Shown here piece by piece: positions 28,891-38,099 of a stretch of 52,792 bases of DNA. The position numbers were made by a program, and so were the translations under genes. Positions within the stretch are counted from its first letter, which is position 1; each line of letters begins with the position of its first letter. Below the pieces are notes generated by a model, which saw nothing but the letters and a program-made list of their open reading frames with translations, searched no databases and was not told the origin of the DNA. Where the stretch lies: positions 1-52,792 of the forward strand of contig DKDL01000028.1 in NCBI GenBank assembly GCA_002449335.1. Reading direction: 5' to 3'. The stretch is from Succinatimonas sp. UBA6849 (GTDB lineage: Bacteria > Pseudomonadota > Gammaproteobacteria > Enterobacterales > Succinivibrionaceae).

Positions 28891-31128
28891 TTATTGCTGA
28901 TCTTCACGAGGGCTATTCTCGTAAGGATTTGGCATCTCAGGCTGTTGCTCAACTACCTGCTCTTCAACCTGTACAGTTTCCTGCTCAGTTGCTTCTACTG
29001 GAGTTTCAACAGCTGCTTTAGCCTTGTTCTGCTCTTCAGTGATAGCCTTGATTGACAGGCGGATACGACCAGTGTTGTCAATATCAAGTACACGAACACG
29101 AACATCATCGCCAACGCGTAAGTAATCATTTACATTCTCTACACGCTCTTCGGTGATCTGAGAAATGTGAACTAAACCGTCACGACCAGGTAAGATGTTT
29201 ACGAAAGCACCAAAGTCGGTAATACGTACAACTTTACCGTCGTAATCCTTACCTACTTCAACCTCAACTAATAGATCATTGATACGTTTGATAGCTGATT
29301 CTGCTGATAGCTGTGAAGTTGCAGAAATCTTTACGGTACCATCATCGTCGATGTCGATCTGAGAGTTGGTGTCAGCCTGGATTGAACGAACATTGAAGCC
29401 GCCCTTACCAATGATTTCCTTAACCTTGTTTGCTGGAACCTTGATGGTTACAACACGTGGAGCATAAGGAGATAAAGTCTGACGAGGCTCTGGAATTGCC
29501 TTCTGCATTACGTTTAATAAGTGGATGCGAGCAGCATGTGCATCAGTTAATGCATTCTGCATGATCTCACGGGTAATACCGTCGGTCTTGATATCCATCT
29601 GCAGTGCAGTTACACCATCACGAGTACCTGCTACCTTGAAGTCCATATCACCTAAGTGATCCTCATCACCCATGATATCAGTTAAGATTGCTACTCTGTC
29701 GTCTTCCTTTACAAGACCCATTGCAATACCAGCTACAGGAGCCTTGATAGGAACACCTGCATCTAATAATGATAAGCAGCCTGAGCATACTGATGCCATT
29801 GATGAAGAACCATTTGATTCAGTAATTTCTGAAACAACACGAATAGTGTATGGGAACTTGTCTAATGGAGGTAATACTGCCTTTAAAGCTCTCTTAGCTA
29901 AACGACCGTGACCAATTTCACGACGCTTTGGAGAACCGATTAAACCAATTTCGCCTACGCAGTATGGAGGGAAGTTGTAGTGAAGAATAAATCTGTCTGA
30001 ACGAACACCTGACATATCTTCAAAGGTCTGAGCATCACGCTCTGAACCTAGAGTACAGGTACCGATTGACTGAGTCTCACCACGGGTGAATAAAGCTGAA
30101 CCGTGAACACGTGGCAGGATGCCAGTTGCAATGGTGATAGGACGGATCATACGTAAGGTACGACCATCAATTCTCTTCTCACCTGATAAGATTCTTTCAC
30201 GAACGATGTTACGCTCTAATTCAAAGAAGATCTTAGCAATCTCGTTGTCCTTCTCAGCCCATTCTTCTTTAGAAGCCTTAATCTTCTCAGCAGTAGCTTT
30301 CTGGATCTCTGCTAACTTGTTCTGACGCTCTAACTTATCAACGATTCTGAAAGCATCACCAACAGCAGCTTCTGCATCAGCCTTAACAGCCTCGATTAAA
30401 GCTGTATCCTCAGCTGGCTTTACCCAATCCCATACAGGACGGTTAACCTGCTTTGCGAATTCTTCAATTTCCTTGATTACAGTCTGCTGCTGCTCGTGAC
30501 CGAACATTACAGCACCTAACATTACAGACTCAGGTAAGCAGTTAGCTTCTGACTCAACCATAACAACTGCTTTCTCAGAACCTGCAACAACTAAATCAAG
30601 ATCTGAAACCTTTGACTCTGAGGTTAATGGATTTAATACATACTGACCATCGATGTAACCAACACGAGCTGCACCTAGAGGACCATTCCATGGTAAACCT
30701 GAAGATGCTAATGCAGCAGATGCTGCAATGATAGAAATGATATCGGTTGGGATCTCAGGATTTGCTGACATTACTGTAACAACAACCTGAACCTCATTTA
30801 CGAAACCGTCTGGGAATAATGGACGTAATGGACGGTCAATAAGACGTGAAATCAGAGTCTCACCTTCTGTTGCTCTGCCCTCACGACGGAAGAAACTTAC
30901 AGGAATTTTGCCTGCTGCATAAGAACGTTCTTGATAGTTTACTGTTAGAGGGAAGAAATCACGACCTTCAACCTCTTCGTTGCGGTTGCATACAACTGTT
31001 GCTAAAACGGTTGTATCGTCCATAGATGCCATTACGGCTGAATCTGCCTGACGACCAATTGCACCTGTTTCTAATGTAACTGTGTGACGACCATATTTAA
31101 AGGTGCGTACTATTGGTTTTAAATTCAT
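28891..31128 (-). CDS. pnp: polyribonucleotide nucleotidyltransferase
   Basis: PNPase degrades RNA 3' to 5' by phosphorolysis and is part of the degradosome. From the ATG at 31128 (745 residues; GGAG eight bases upstream) it starts MNLKPIVRTFKYGRHTV like other PNPases. Two RNase PH cores follow (GRASTEG-like GRATEGETLISRLIDRPLRPLFP; GSSSMASVCSGCLSLLDAGVP), then KH (IIGKGGFNVRSIQADT) and S1 (GRDGLVHISQI) domains. A Glu/Gln/Val-rich tail extends beyond S1. A longer frame to 31152 is less likely. rpsO lies upstream, as in most Gammaproteobacteria. Confidence 0.97.
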   Translation of the reverse strand: MNLKPIVRTFKYGRHTVTLETGAIGRQADSAVMASMDDTTVLATVVCNRNEEVEGRDFFPLTVNYQERSYAAGKIPVSFFRREGRATEGETLISRLIDRPLRPLFPDGFVNEVQVVVTVMSANPEIPTDIISIIAASAALASSGLPWNGPLGAARVGYIDGQYVLNPLTSESKVSDLDLVVAGSEKAVVMVESEANCLPESVMLGAVMFGHEQQQTVIKEIEEFAKQVNRPVWDWVKPAEDTALIEAVKADAEAAVGDAFRIVDKLERQNKLAEIQKATAEKIKASKEEWAEKDNEIAKIFFELERNIVRERILSGEKRIDGRTLRMIRPITIATGILPRVHGSALFTRGETQSIGTCTLGSERDAQTFEDMSGVRSDRFILHYNFPPYCVGEIGLIGSPKRREIGHGRLAKRALKAVLPPLDKFPYTIRVVSEITESNGSSSMASVCSGCLSLLDAGVPIKAPVAGIAMGLVKEDDRVAILTDIMGDEDHLGDMDFKVAGTRDGVTALQMDIKTDGITREIMQNALTDAHAARIHLLNVMQKAIPEPRQTLSPYAPRVVTIKVPANKVKEIIGKGGFNVRSIQADTNSQIDIDDDGTVKISATSQLSAESAIKRINDLLVEVEVGKDYDGKVVRITDFGAFVNILPGRDGLVHISQITEERVENVNDYLRVGDDVRVRVLDIDNTGRIRLSIKAITEEQNKAKAAVETPVEATEQETVQVEEQVVEQQPEMPNPYENSPREDQQ

Positions 31129-31187
31129 CAACTTATCTCCGAAACTTCCCACTATGTTTGCCTCTTTTCGTGGGACTTATATAAATT

Positions 31188-31207
31188 GGGCGGCAATTAT
31201 GCCGCCC
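31188..31207 (-). terminator. hairpin between rpsO and pnp
   Basis: GGGCGGC and GCCGCCC form a 7-bp GC-rich stem with a 6-base loop between rpsO and pnp. On the minus strand AATTTATA follows. In E. coli this intergenic region holds a weak terminator and an RNase III site that control pnp; TCCCAC/GTGGGA (31147-31175) may pair as a second stem. Confidence 0.65.
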
Positions 31208-31223
31208 TAGCCAGACGCTAAAA

Positions 31224-31490
31224 TTAGCGACGGAGCTTTAACTTCTCAACGATTGCGCTGTAACGAGCAAGATCAGAAGCCTTTAAGTAGTCGAGCAACT
31301 TACGACGCTGAGCAACTAAGCGTAATAAACCACGGCGGCTGTGGTGGTCCTTCTTGTGGGCCTCAAAGTGAGGCTGAAGGTCAGCGATTCTTGCAGATAA
31401 TAATGCAATCTGAACCTCTGGATAACCAGTGTCCTGTGGGTTACGACCAAACTCAGCTACGATTTTTGCTTTGTCAGCTACTGTTAACAT
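31224..31490 (-). CDS. rpsO: 30S ribosomal protein S15
   Basis: S15 binds 16S rRNA early in small-subunit assembly and may repress its own translation. From the ATG at 31490 (88 residues) the sequence is typical: DTGYPEVQIALLSARI, then HKKDHHSRRGLLRLVAQRRKLLDYLK. AAGGAG lies ten bases upstream. An open frame extends to 31541, but the internal start gives the normal 88-89 residue S15. It precedes pnp in the same direction. Confidence 0.97.
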   Translation of the reverse strand: MLTVADKAKIVAEFGRNPQDTGYPEVQIALLSARIADLQPHFEAHKKDHHSRRGLLRLVAQRRKLLDYLKASDLARYSAIVEKLKLRR

Positions 31491-31702
31491 AAAATTTTGC
31501 TCCTTTGTGATAATTAAACAAAAAACTCTCAGACCGATCACAAACTCAGTTGAAAGCCGACTAATTTTAACATATAAAGAGAAAATCTTTGTGCTTTATT
31601 TATATTTTTCACAAGATTTATCTAAAATTGAGAATTCAAGCAATATTCAAACAGGAAAGATTGTTTTGATTTCTTGAAGATGAACTTAAGACAATGCCGC
31701 AA

Positions 31703-31731
31703 AAAAAGGAGGCAACCTAAAAAGGTTGCCT
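31703..31731 (-). terminator. terminator downstream of the LacI gene's upstream neighbours
   Basis: On the minus strand AGGCAACC (31731-31724) and GGTTGCCT (31717-31710) flank a 6-base loop and are followed by CCTTTTTTT. It lies 60 bases after the stop of the lacI-family gene, which reads leftwards, so it probably ends the sugar operon before the rpsO promoter region (31542-31700). That region holds no gene. Confidence 0.8.
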
Positions 31732-31792
31732 TTAAAGTTGAGCGGACTTTGCATCGAAAATAAAAATTTACAGTGATTAAATAAAATCTGAA

Positions 31793-32827
31793 CTACTTAC
31801 CAATGTTTGATGCGATTTTAATAATGGTATCTGTAAAGAAATCGGTCATAGCCTGTTCGTTGACGGTACCCGATAAAACCTGATAAGCACGCTTTACAGC
31901 ATGATATCCCTGTCTGTCAGGCTGCTGACAAATTACAAACTTAAAGATACCTGCTCTTACCATTTCAACTGTGGTATAGATATCATCAAAAGCAATACCA
32001 ATGATGTCATCACGACCAGTTGCAATAATGGCAGCACCAACACCTTGTACACCTGCTCCAGTTACATAAACACAGTTAATATCTTTGTGTGCGGTTAGGT
32101 ACTTAGTAGTCTCAATCTGAGCTTTAATATCTGAATCATTTGACTCAATCTGAGCACAGATTTCAAAATTAACATTAAGGTTCTTTAACTCAGTTTCAAA
32201 GCCTTCAATTCTCTGTCTGTGACCTTTCATTAAGGTAGAACCAGTAACTACCAGAATATTGAGCTTATCAAACTTTGAGATTAAAGATAATAAACCTGCG
32301 CAGGTCTTACCTGCTTTAATGTAGTCTGAACCAACATAACAAATTCTGTTGGTATTAGAAACGTCAGAGTTTACTAGGATGATCTTGATACCAAGTAACT
32401 CACATTCCTTAATTTTTTCAGCAACAGATGGAGTATCAATAGTTGCCAGACATAAAGCAGAGCAACCTTTTTTCTTTAAGTCGTCAATTGCTTTTATATG
32501 AGTAGCTTCATCGTAACCTTGGATTTTATCTAAGATTACTTCTACGCCTAACTCTTCATATTCAAGACAGGCTTTTTCAATACCTTCAATTACACCATCA
32601 AAAAAAGCATTACCGATGCTAGGTAACATGATGCCAATCTTATAGTGCTCTCTGATACCTGATAGAGCCCGACCAGCTCTGTTTGGAACATAGCCTAATT
32701 CTTTTGCTAATGTTTTTATTTTTAAGGCTAATTCTTTTTTAACAGATCCGCGGTTGTGAAGAACTCTGTCAACTGTTCCGCGAGATACACCAGCTGCTTT
32801 TGCTAAAGTCTTTACTGTTACTGTCAT
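31793..32827 (-). CDS. LacI-family transcription regulator of the sugar operon
   Basis: The 344-residue product has a LacI helix-turn-helix (about 5-25: VKTLAKAAGVSRGTVDRVLHNRG), hinge helix (about 48-57), and a periplasmic-binding-protein-like ligand domain (60-340). The latter resembles the sugar-binding Peripla_BP_4-type group, matching the binding protein of the operon. It lies last in the pentose operon, behind xylB and after a hairpin. The palindrome TGTGCACGTGCACA near the operon start is a good LacI-type operator and probably its target. AAAGGA lies before the ATG. Confidence 0.88.
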   Translation of the reverse strand: MTVTVKTLAKAAGVSRGTVDRVLHNRGSVKKELALKIKTLAKELGYVPNRAGRALSGIREHYKIGIMLPSIGNAFFDGVIEGIEKACLEYEELGVEVILDKIQGYDEATHIKAIDDLKKKGCSALCLATIDTPSVAEKIKECELLGIKIILVNSDVSNTNRICYVGSDYIKAGKTCAGLLSLISKFDKLNILVVTGSTLMKGHRQRIEGFETELKNLNVNFEICAQIESNDSDIKAQIETTKYLTAHKDINCVYVTGAGVQGVGAAIIATGRDDIIGIAFDDIYTTVEMVRAGIFKFVICQQPDRQGYHAVKRAYQVLSGTVNEQAMTDFFTDTIIKIASNIGK

Positions 32828-32877
32828 CGCGATAATCCTTTGCTAATCATCTTTGTTATGCCCTTTTGGGCTTTTAC

Positions 32878-32900
32878 TATGGCGCCATAAAGGCGCCATA
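32878..32900 (-). terminator. hairpin between xylB and lacI-type gene
   Basis: TATGGCGCC and GGCGCCATA form a perfect 9-bp stem with loop ATAAA. GCCCTTTTGGGC (about 32861-32872) can form a second small stem. No T-run follows on the minus strand, so it may only weaken readthrough into the regulator gene. Confidence 0.55.
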
Positions 32901-32922
32901 ATTTATTATTACGTATTAAAGT

Positions 32923-35100
32923 TTACTTTAATACGATATTTTCACCTATGAGACGACCTGTAGTTACACCAGATTTACCCTCATTTGAGTCTTTGTGTGC
33001 ATATAACCACTTGTTATTGTGGGTTAGACAACCTGACTCACCTTCATGAGTTACACCTGAAGGTCTGTCTGTATTAGTGTCTTTAGGTAGAACTACACAC
33101 ATCTTGAAGTGATCCTCACCATCTGCTACGCATGGAGCATAATGTAAGGTGGTTTCATAGAAGAGTACAGCCTGACCTTTCTTAACTCTAAATAACTCTA
33201 CATCATTGGTATCGATAATACCATCATGTACAGCTGTCATTGGAGCTACCATAAGCACAGCATCATTTGCTGCTACATTCAGCTCAGCATTGCGGTGGTA
33301 CTCTAAAGCATTTAATGCCTTGTTATGACCATTGCAGTAACCTACCTGAATCTTCAGACCACCAAATACCTGATCCTGTAAAATCTTAACTAATGAAGGC
33401 TCTTCTAGAACATCAACTGATGGCTTGTAATCAGTACCATCTGTTAGAGGTGTCTTCTCAAGTAAAGATACGATCTTGTCAGTTGGGATATCAGTAATAA
33501 CCTTACCGTAGCGTTCAAACTCAATATCAGTTACATCTTTGTATTTTGCAACCTTATCACCTTCTAGCTTCTGTCTTAAGGTGTCTAATTTTGCAAAAGC
33601 AGGACGCATAGTTGGGTATAAGAATGAGTAAAGCTTGTAAATATCATCATACTTAGCAGCAGCTTCATTATTAGTATCAGAACGCTTGTCTGATCTCTTT
33701 ACTAATTTCTCACAGCCCTCTTCTACAGATGAGAAGATACCTGCTGCAACACCAGCTAGAATTGCAGCACCTAAAGCTGGACCTTCTTTTGAGGTTGTAG
33801 TTACAATGCTACACTTTAAAACATCAGCTAATAACTGACGCCAGAATGGAGACTGAGCACCACCGCCACAAGCAGTTAAGGTCTTAGGCTCAATATCCAT
33901 CTCATGTAACACTTCAAGATTATGTCTTTGTGAAAGAGTAATACCTTCTAGAACTGCTCTTGTCATATGTGACTTGGTGTGACGAGCTGTTAAACCAAAG
34001 AACACGCCTCTAGCATTAGGATCTAATACAGGTGATCTTTCACCCATTAGATAAGGTAAATAGATAAGACCATCAGAACCTACTGGAATGGTATCAGCAT
34101 TAGCGGTCATTAAATTGTAAACGTCGTTACCTTTCTTAGCTTCGATATCTTTTTCTAAGGTATATAACTCATCACGCATCCAGCGTAATGAAAGACCTGC
34201 AGCTAATGTGCATGACATTGCTGTCCATGAATTCTTTACAGCAGCGCAGAAAGTATGAACTCGACCTAGAGGATCGATTGATGGTTTGTTGGTGTGAGCA
34301 AAGATAACACCTGAAGTACCTAAAGTTACAAAAGCGTCACCTTCTTTACATACACCGGTACCTAAAGCAGCTGCAGCATTATCACCTGCACCACCTGCTA
34401 CGATTGTGCCTTCCTTCAAGCCTGTAAGAGCTGCGATTTCTTTGGTGATATGACCTGCTACAGCACTTGACTCAATAATTGGAGGCATTAAATTCTTATC
34501 AATATTTAATTTTTCTAAGATCTCATCTGACCATACACGCTTGGTGATATCTAATAAGTTAGTACCAGATGCATCTGAAATTTCCATTGCCTTTACGCCT
34601 GTTAACATGTAACGAACGTAATCTTTTGGCAACAGGATGGTTGTACACTTTTTGTACAACTCAGGCTCGTTTTCACGAACCCATAAAATCTTTGGAGCAG
34701 TAAAACCGGTTAATGCAGGATTTGCATTGATCTCAATTAAACGCTGTTTACCTACTAATGAAGTGATTTCATCACATTGTTTCTGGGTTCTAGCATCACA
34801 CCATAAAATAGCGTTACGCAGGACATTGCCGTCCTTATCAAGCATTACTAAGCCGTGCATCTGACCTGCAATTGACAGTGCTACTACATCGTCACTGTTT
34901 ACCTTGCTCTGTAAAAGAACTGCTTTTACAGACTCAATGGTTGCATCGTACCAGAACTTTGGATCCTGTTCTGCCCAACCGTTCTTTGGTTGTAATAAAG
35001 GATATTCAACAGTCTTTGACGCAATTACTTTACCTGTCTCATCAAATAAAACTGTCTTAGTTCCTGAAGTACCTAAATCAACACCTAATAAATAACGCAT
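32923..35100 (-). CDS. xylB: xylulokinase fused to a C-terminal DUF4867-like domain
   Basis: Residues 1-about 500 are a FGGY xylulokinase, which phosphorylates D-xylulose in xylose catabolism: LLGVDLGTSGTKTVLFDE, LSIAGQMHGLV, IVAGGAGDNAAAALGTG and TACGGGAQSPFW. The chain from the ATG at 35100 (725 residues) continues with a second domain at about 523-725. It starts EFERYGKV and contains IQVGYCNGHNK, ALEYHR and TTLHYAPC, like the stand-alone DUF4867 proteins. It may be a sugar-binding or isomerase-like cupin. GGGGA lies six bases before the ATG. A TTG at 35112 is in frame. Confidence 0.9.
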   Translation of the reverse strand: MRYLLGVDLGTSGTKTVLFDETGKVIASKTVEYPLLQPKNGWAEQDPKFWYDATIESVKAVLLQSKVNSDDVVALSIAGQMHGLVMLDKDGNVLRNAILWCDARTQKQCDEITSLVGKQRLIEINANPALTGFTAPKILWVRENEPELYKKCTTILLPKDYVRYMLTGVKAMEISDASGTNLLDITKRVWSDEILEKLNIDKNLMPPIIESSAVAGHITKEIAALTGLKEGTIVAGGAGDNAAAALGTGVCKEGDAFVTLGTSGVIFAHTNKPSIDPLGRVHTFCAAVKNSWTAMSCTLAAGLSLRWMRDELYTLEKDIEAKKGNDVYNLMTANADTIPVGSDGLIYLPYLMGERSPVLDPNARGVFFGLTARHTKSHMTRAVLEGITLSQRHNLEVLHEMDIEPKTLTACGGGAQSPFWRQLLADVLKCSIVTTTSKEGPALGAAILAGVAAGIFSSVEEGCEKLVKRSDKRSDTNNEAAAKYDDIYKLYSFLYPTMRPAFAKLDTLRQKLEGDKVAKYKDVTDIEFERYGKVITDIPTDKIVSLLEKTPLTDGTDYKPSVDVLEEPSLVKILQDQVFGGLKIQVGYCNGHNKALNALEYHRNAELNVAANDAVLMVAPMTAVHDGIIDTNDVELFRVKKGQAVLFYETTLHYAPCVADGEDHFKMCVVLPKDTNTDRPSGVTHEGESGCLTHNNKWLYAHKDSNEGKSGVTTGRLIGENIVLK

Positions 35101-35163
35101 GATATTCCCCAAATTTTGTTTTTATCTAAATTACGAGCTTTCATTCATTTGAATTTATTACTC

Positions 35164-35179
35164 GTACATACGTATATAC
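35164..35179 (-). promoter_or_regulatory. weak candidate operator upstream of xylB
   Basis: GTACATACGTATATAC pairs with itself in seven of eight positions around a central CG, a LacI-family type of symmetry. It stands 64 bases before the xylB start and 15 bases inside the hairpin at 35194-35211. Its half-sites differ from the palindrome before the binding-protein gene, so the link to the LacI-type regulator is weak. Confidence 0.3.
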
Positions 35180-35193
35180 CTTTGATATAAAAA

Positions 35194-35211
35194 CAGGGGC
35201 TTTCGCCCCTG
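35194..35211 (-). terminator. terminator between sugar permease and xylB
   Basis: CAGGGGC and GCCCCTG (7 bp, loop TTTC) are followed by GTTTTTAT on the minus strand and by CTTTTTTAA on the plus strand. It would separate most permease transcription from xylB; xylB must then be read by readthrough or by a promoter in 35101-35190. Confidence 0.8.
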
Positions 35212-35223
35212 CTTTTTTAACTA

Positions 35224-36450
35224 TTAGTTAGTTACTCTCTTCTTTGACATAACGTCGGTTACAACAGCAGCTAACAGTACTAAACCTTTAACAGCTTTCT
35301 GCCAGTTAGCGTCAATACCTAAGATTGACATACCGTTGTTTAGAACACCCATGAAGATAGCACCGATAACAGCACCACCTACGGTACCAACACCACCGTA
35401 TGCTGAAGCACCACCGATGAAGCAAGCGCCGATTGCATCTAACTCATAACCGGTACCAGCCATTGGAGATGCTGAGTTGAAACGTGCTACGCAAACTAAA
35501 GCTGCAACAGCTGCTAATAAGCCCATGTTTACATATGATAGGAATAATAAGCGGCTGGTGTTAACACCTGATAACTTAGCAGCCTTCTCGTTACCACCTA
35601 AAGCGTAGATTCTACGACCTACAACAGTCTTGTTAGCGATGAATGCATATACGATAACTACAACAGCAATCAGAATTAAGATAACTGGAATACCTTTGTT
35701 CTCACCTAATAGAACACATGAAGCGATGATAGCTGCAAGTGCTAATACGTGCTGGAATAAGAATGCATATAAAGGCTCAACTTCATAACCTTTCTTAATC
35801 TTTGATACACGGCTGTAGATGATACCTACTAAGTAAGCAATTACGATGATAGCAGTTACAGTCATGGTCTTTGAGAAGACGATTGAGCTCATGCCTGCTC
35901 TTACTTCAGCGCGTGATAAACCTGAAGCTAACTGCTCCTGGAAATATCCTGCATCAAATGATGGGAAGTATGAGGTGAACATGGTTAAGTAATCAGCTGG
36001 GAATGGGTTAATGGTAATACCATCTAACACAATCAGAGCTAAACCACGGAACAGTAACATACCAGCTAAGGTTACGATGAATGATGGAATACGGATATAA
36101 GCAATCCAGAAGCCATGCCATGCACCGATTACGATACCTAACAGTAAGCAAAGAGCCATTGACATGTAGATGTTGCACTCGTTGTTAACCATGAGCACAC
36201 CAGCTACTGCGCCTACTAAAGCTACGATAGAACCTACAGACAAATCGATGTTACCGCAGCCGATGATTAAGAACAGCATACCAACAGCAAGGATGATCAC
36301 ATAGCTGTTCTGGTAAATGATGTTAGTAAAGTTTGAAGGTGAAAATAATGATCCGTGACCTGTTGACTGAATAGCAATCTCGAACAGGATCATGACTAAA
36401 ATTAACGCAATTAAAAGAGTGTTGCGTTTTAACATGTTTAAGATATACAT
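35224..36450 (-). CDS. gguB: multiple-sugar ABC transporter permease (GguB/XylH-like)
   Basis: The 408-residue product is a BPD_transp_2 permease. About ten hydrophobic segments are visible, including the N-terminal TM (about 8-26), the INLSVG-like sequence GCGNIDLSVGSIVALVG (about 66-82), an IRIPSFIVTLAGMLLFRGLAL stretch and the EAA-like GGASAYGGVGTVGGAVIGAI. It forms the channel for the binding protein and ATPase encoded next door. The gene starts three bases after the ATPase stop and is followed by a terminator. Length and neighbours match the ChvE-GguAB family, which imports pentoses and galactose-type sugars. Confidence 0.9.
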   Translation of the reverse strand: MYILNMLKRNTLLIALILVMILFEIAIQSTGHGSLFSPSNFTNIIYQNSYVIILAVGMLFLIIGCGNIDLSVGSIVALVGAVAGVLMVNNECNIYMSMALCLLLGIVIGAWHGFWIAYIRIPSFIVTLAGMLLFRGLALIVLDGITINPFPADYLTMFTSYFPSFDAGYFQEQLASGLSRAEVRAGMSSIVFSKTMTVTAIIVIAYLVGIIYSRVSKIKKGYEVEPLYAFLFQHVLALAAIIASCVLLGENKGIPVILILIAVVVIVYAFIANKTVVGRRIYALGGNEKAAKLSGVNTSRLLFLSYVNMGLLAAVAALVCVARFNSASPMAGTGYELDAIGACFIGGASAYGGVGTVGGAVIGAIFMGVLNNGMSILGIDANWQKAVKGLVLLAAVVTDVMSKKRVTN

Positions 36451-36453
36451 AAC

Positions 36454-38028
36454 TTATTGCTCCACTGATTTTTTCTTACCGGAAGTACGTAAAATTGCAG
36501 ACATAATGCTTTCCTGTGATGCTTCAGAACGTGGCATCTCGCCTACGATCTTGCCTTCATTCATCACATAGATTCTGTCAGACATACCTAAAACTTCTGG
36601 TAATTCTGAAGAAATCATCAGCACTGCTTTACCTGCTTCCACGAGCTTGTTGATAAGACAGTAAATTTCGTACTTAGCACCAACGTCGATACCACGGGTT
36701 GGCTCATCTAGGATTAGAACATCAGGTTCTGCGAACATCCATTTTGCTAGTAATACCTTCTGCTGGTTACCACCAGATAGGTTACCTACGTTCTGTAATA
36801 CAGATGCGCACTTAACGTTTAAGTCCTGTTTTAACTCTTTAGCTTTAGCAAGCTCTAAGTCTTTATCAATAACCATGTGGTCTGATACAGCCTCTAAGTT
36901 AGCCAAGGTCATGTTAGTTGAAATAGGATTTTCTAAAACTAGACCATCACCTTTTCTGTCTTCAGTTACGTAAGCAAGTCCTGCTTCAATAGCCTGACGA
37001 ACATTATTTAAGTGAACGACTTTACCGTTGATCTTTACTTCACCATGGATCTTGGTGCCGTATGAGTGACCAAACAAGCTCTTTGCAAATTCGGTACGAC
37101 CTGCACCCATAAGTCCAGCAAAGCCTACTACCTCACCACGGTGGATCTTGATAGAAACATTGTCGTTTACTTTACGATCTGGGTTTAATGGATGTGATAC
37201 GTTCCAGTTATTAACCTCTAATAAGATCTCATCTGAAATCTTATGCTCAGGTTTTCTCTTAGGGAAACGATCAGTTAGAGCACGACCTACCATTCCGGCA
37301 ATAATTCTGTCTTCTGATACGTTGTGATCGTTGTTATCTAAGGTTTCAATGGTTGAACCATCACGAACTACAGTAATGGAGTTAGCAATGTATGAAATCT
37401 CATTTAGTTTGTGTGAAATGATGATTGATGTCATGCCCTCAGATCTGAATCTATCGATCAGCTCTAAGAGTTTCTGGGAATCAGATTCATTTAATGAGGC
37501 AGTTGGCTCATCCAAAATTAACAGACGGCAGTTCTTAGAAATTGCCTTTGCAATTTCAACTAGCTGCTGCTTACCAACACCGATATCCTTAATTAAGGTA
37601 TGAGGATCTTCTTCTAAGCCTACAAGATCCATCAGCTCTTTAGCTCTCTGATAGGTTCTTGGCCAATCAATAACGCCATTTGAGTAAGCTGCTGTTCTCT
37701 CATTACCTAGGAACATATTCTCGGCAATTGACAGATATGGTACTAAAGCCAATTCCTGGTGAATAATAACAATACCTTTGTCTTCAGAGTCATGAATTTG
37801 GGTAAATTTGCATGTTTCGTCATCAAAGATGATGTCGCCTTCATAAGAGCCGTAAGGATATACGCCGCTCAAGACGTTCATAAGGGTTGATTTACCTGCA
37901 CCGTTTTCACCAACTAGCGCATGAACCTCGCCCTCTTTCACCTCCAAGTTAACGTCTTTCAAGGCGGTTACCTTGCCAAAACGCTTGGTGATGTTCTTCA
38001 TCTTAAGCAATATTTTTTGCTCGGTCAT
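36454..38028 (-). CDS. gguA: sugar ABC transporter ATPase with two ABC domains (GguA/XylG-like)
   Basis: The 524-residue product (ATG at 38028) carries two fused ATP-binding domains. The first has Walker A GENGAGKST (about 37-45), the IKDIGVGKQQLVEIAKAI signature region and LILDEPTASLNESD. The second is less canonical in Walker A (FAGLMGAGRTEF), with LSGGNQQKVLLAKWM and LILDEPTRGIDVG. This is standard for sugar ABC ATPases. It couples ATP hydrolysis to sugar import through the permease. A TTG at 38046 is an alternative start. The first gene of the operon lies 71 bases upstream across a hairpin. Confidence 0.92.
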   Translation of the reverse strand: MTEQKILLKMKNITKRFGKVTALKDVNLEVKEGEVHALVGENGAGKSTLMNVLSGVYPYGSYEGDIIFDDETCKFTQIHDSEDKGIVIIHQELALVPYLSIAENMFLGNERTAAYSNGVIDWPRTYQRAKELMDLVGLEEDPHTLIKDIGVGKQQLVEIAKAISKNCRLLILDEPTASLNESDSQKLLELIDRFRSEGMTSIIISHKLNEISYIANSITVVRDGSTIETLDNNDHNVSEDRIIAGMVGRALTDRFPKRKPEHKISDEILLEVNNWNVSHPLNPDRKVNDNVSIKIHRGEVVGFAGLMGAGRTEFAKSLFGHSYGTKIHGEVKINGKVVHLNNVRQAIEAGLAYVTEDRKGDGLVLENPISTNMTLANLEAVSDHMVIDKDLELAKAKELKQDLNVKCASVLQNVGNLSGGNQQKVLLAKWMFAEPDVLILDEPTRGIDVGAKYEIYCLINKLVEAGKAVLMISSELPEVLGMSDRIYVMNEGKIVGEMPRSEASQESIMSAILRTSGKKKSVEQ

Positions 38029-38047
38029 ACTTGTTCTCTTCTCCAAA

Positions 38048-38070
38048 ACAGGCCGGGGTTACCGGCCTGT
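38048..38070 (-). terminator. hairpin between binding-protein and ATPase genes
   Basis: ACAGGCCGG and CCGGCCTGT form a perfect 9-bp GC-rich stem with a 5-base loop. TTTT follows on the minus strand. Such stems after the binding-protein gene commonly reduce downstream expression and protect the upstream mRNA, giving more binding protein than transporter. Confidence 0.75.
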
Positions 38071-38099
38071 ATCAAGGTTTAAAAATTAGCTTTTTCTAA

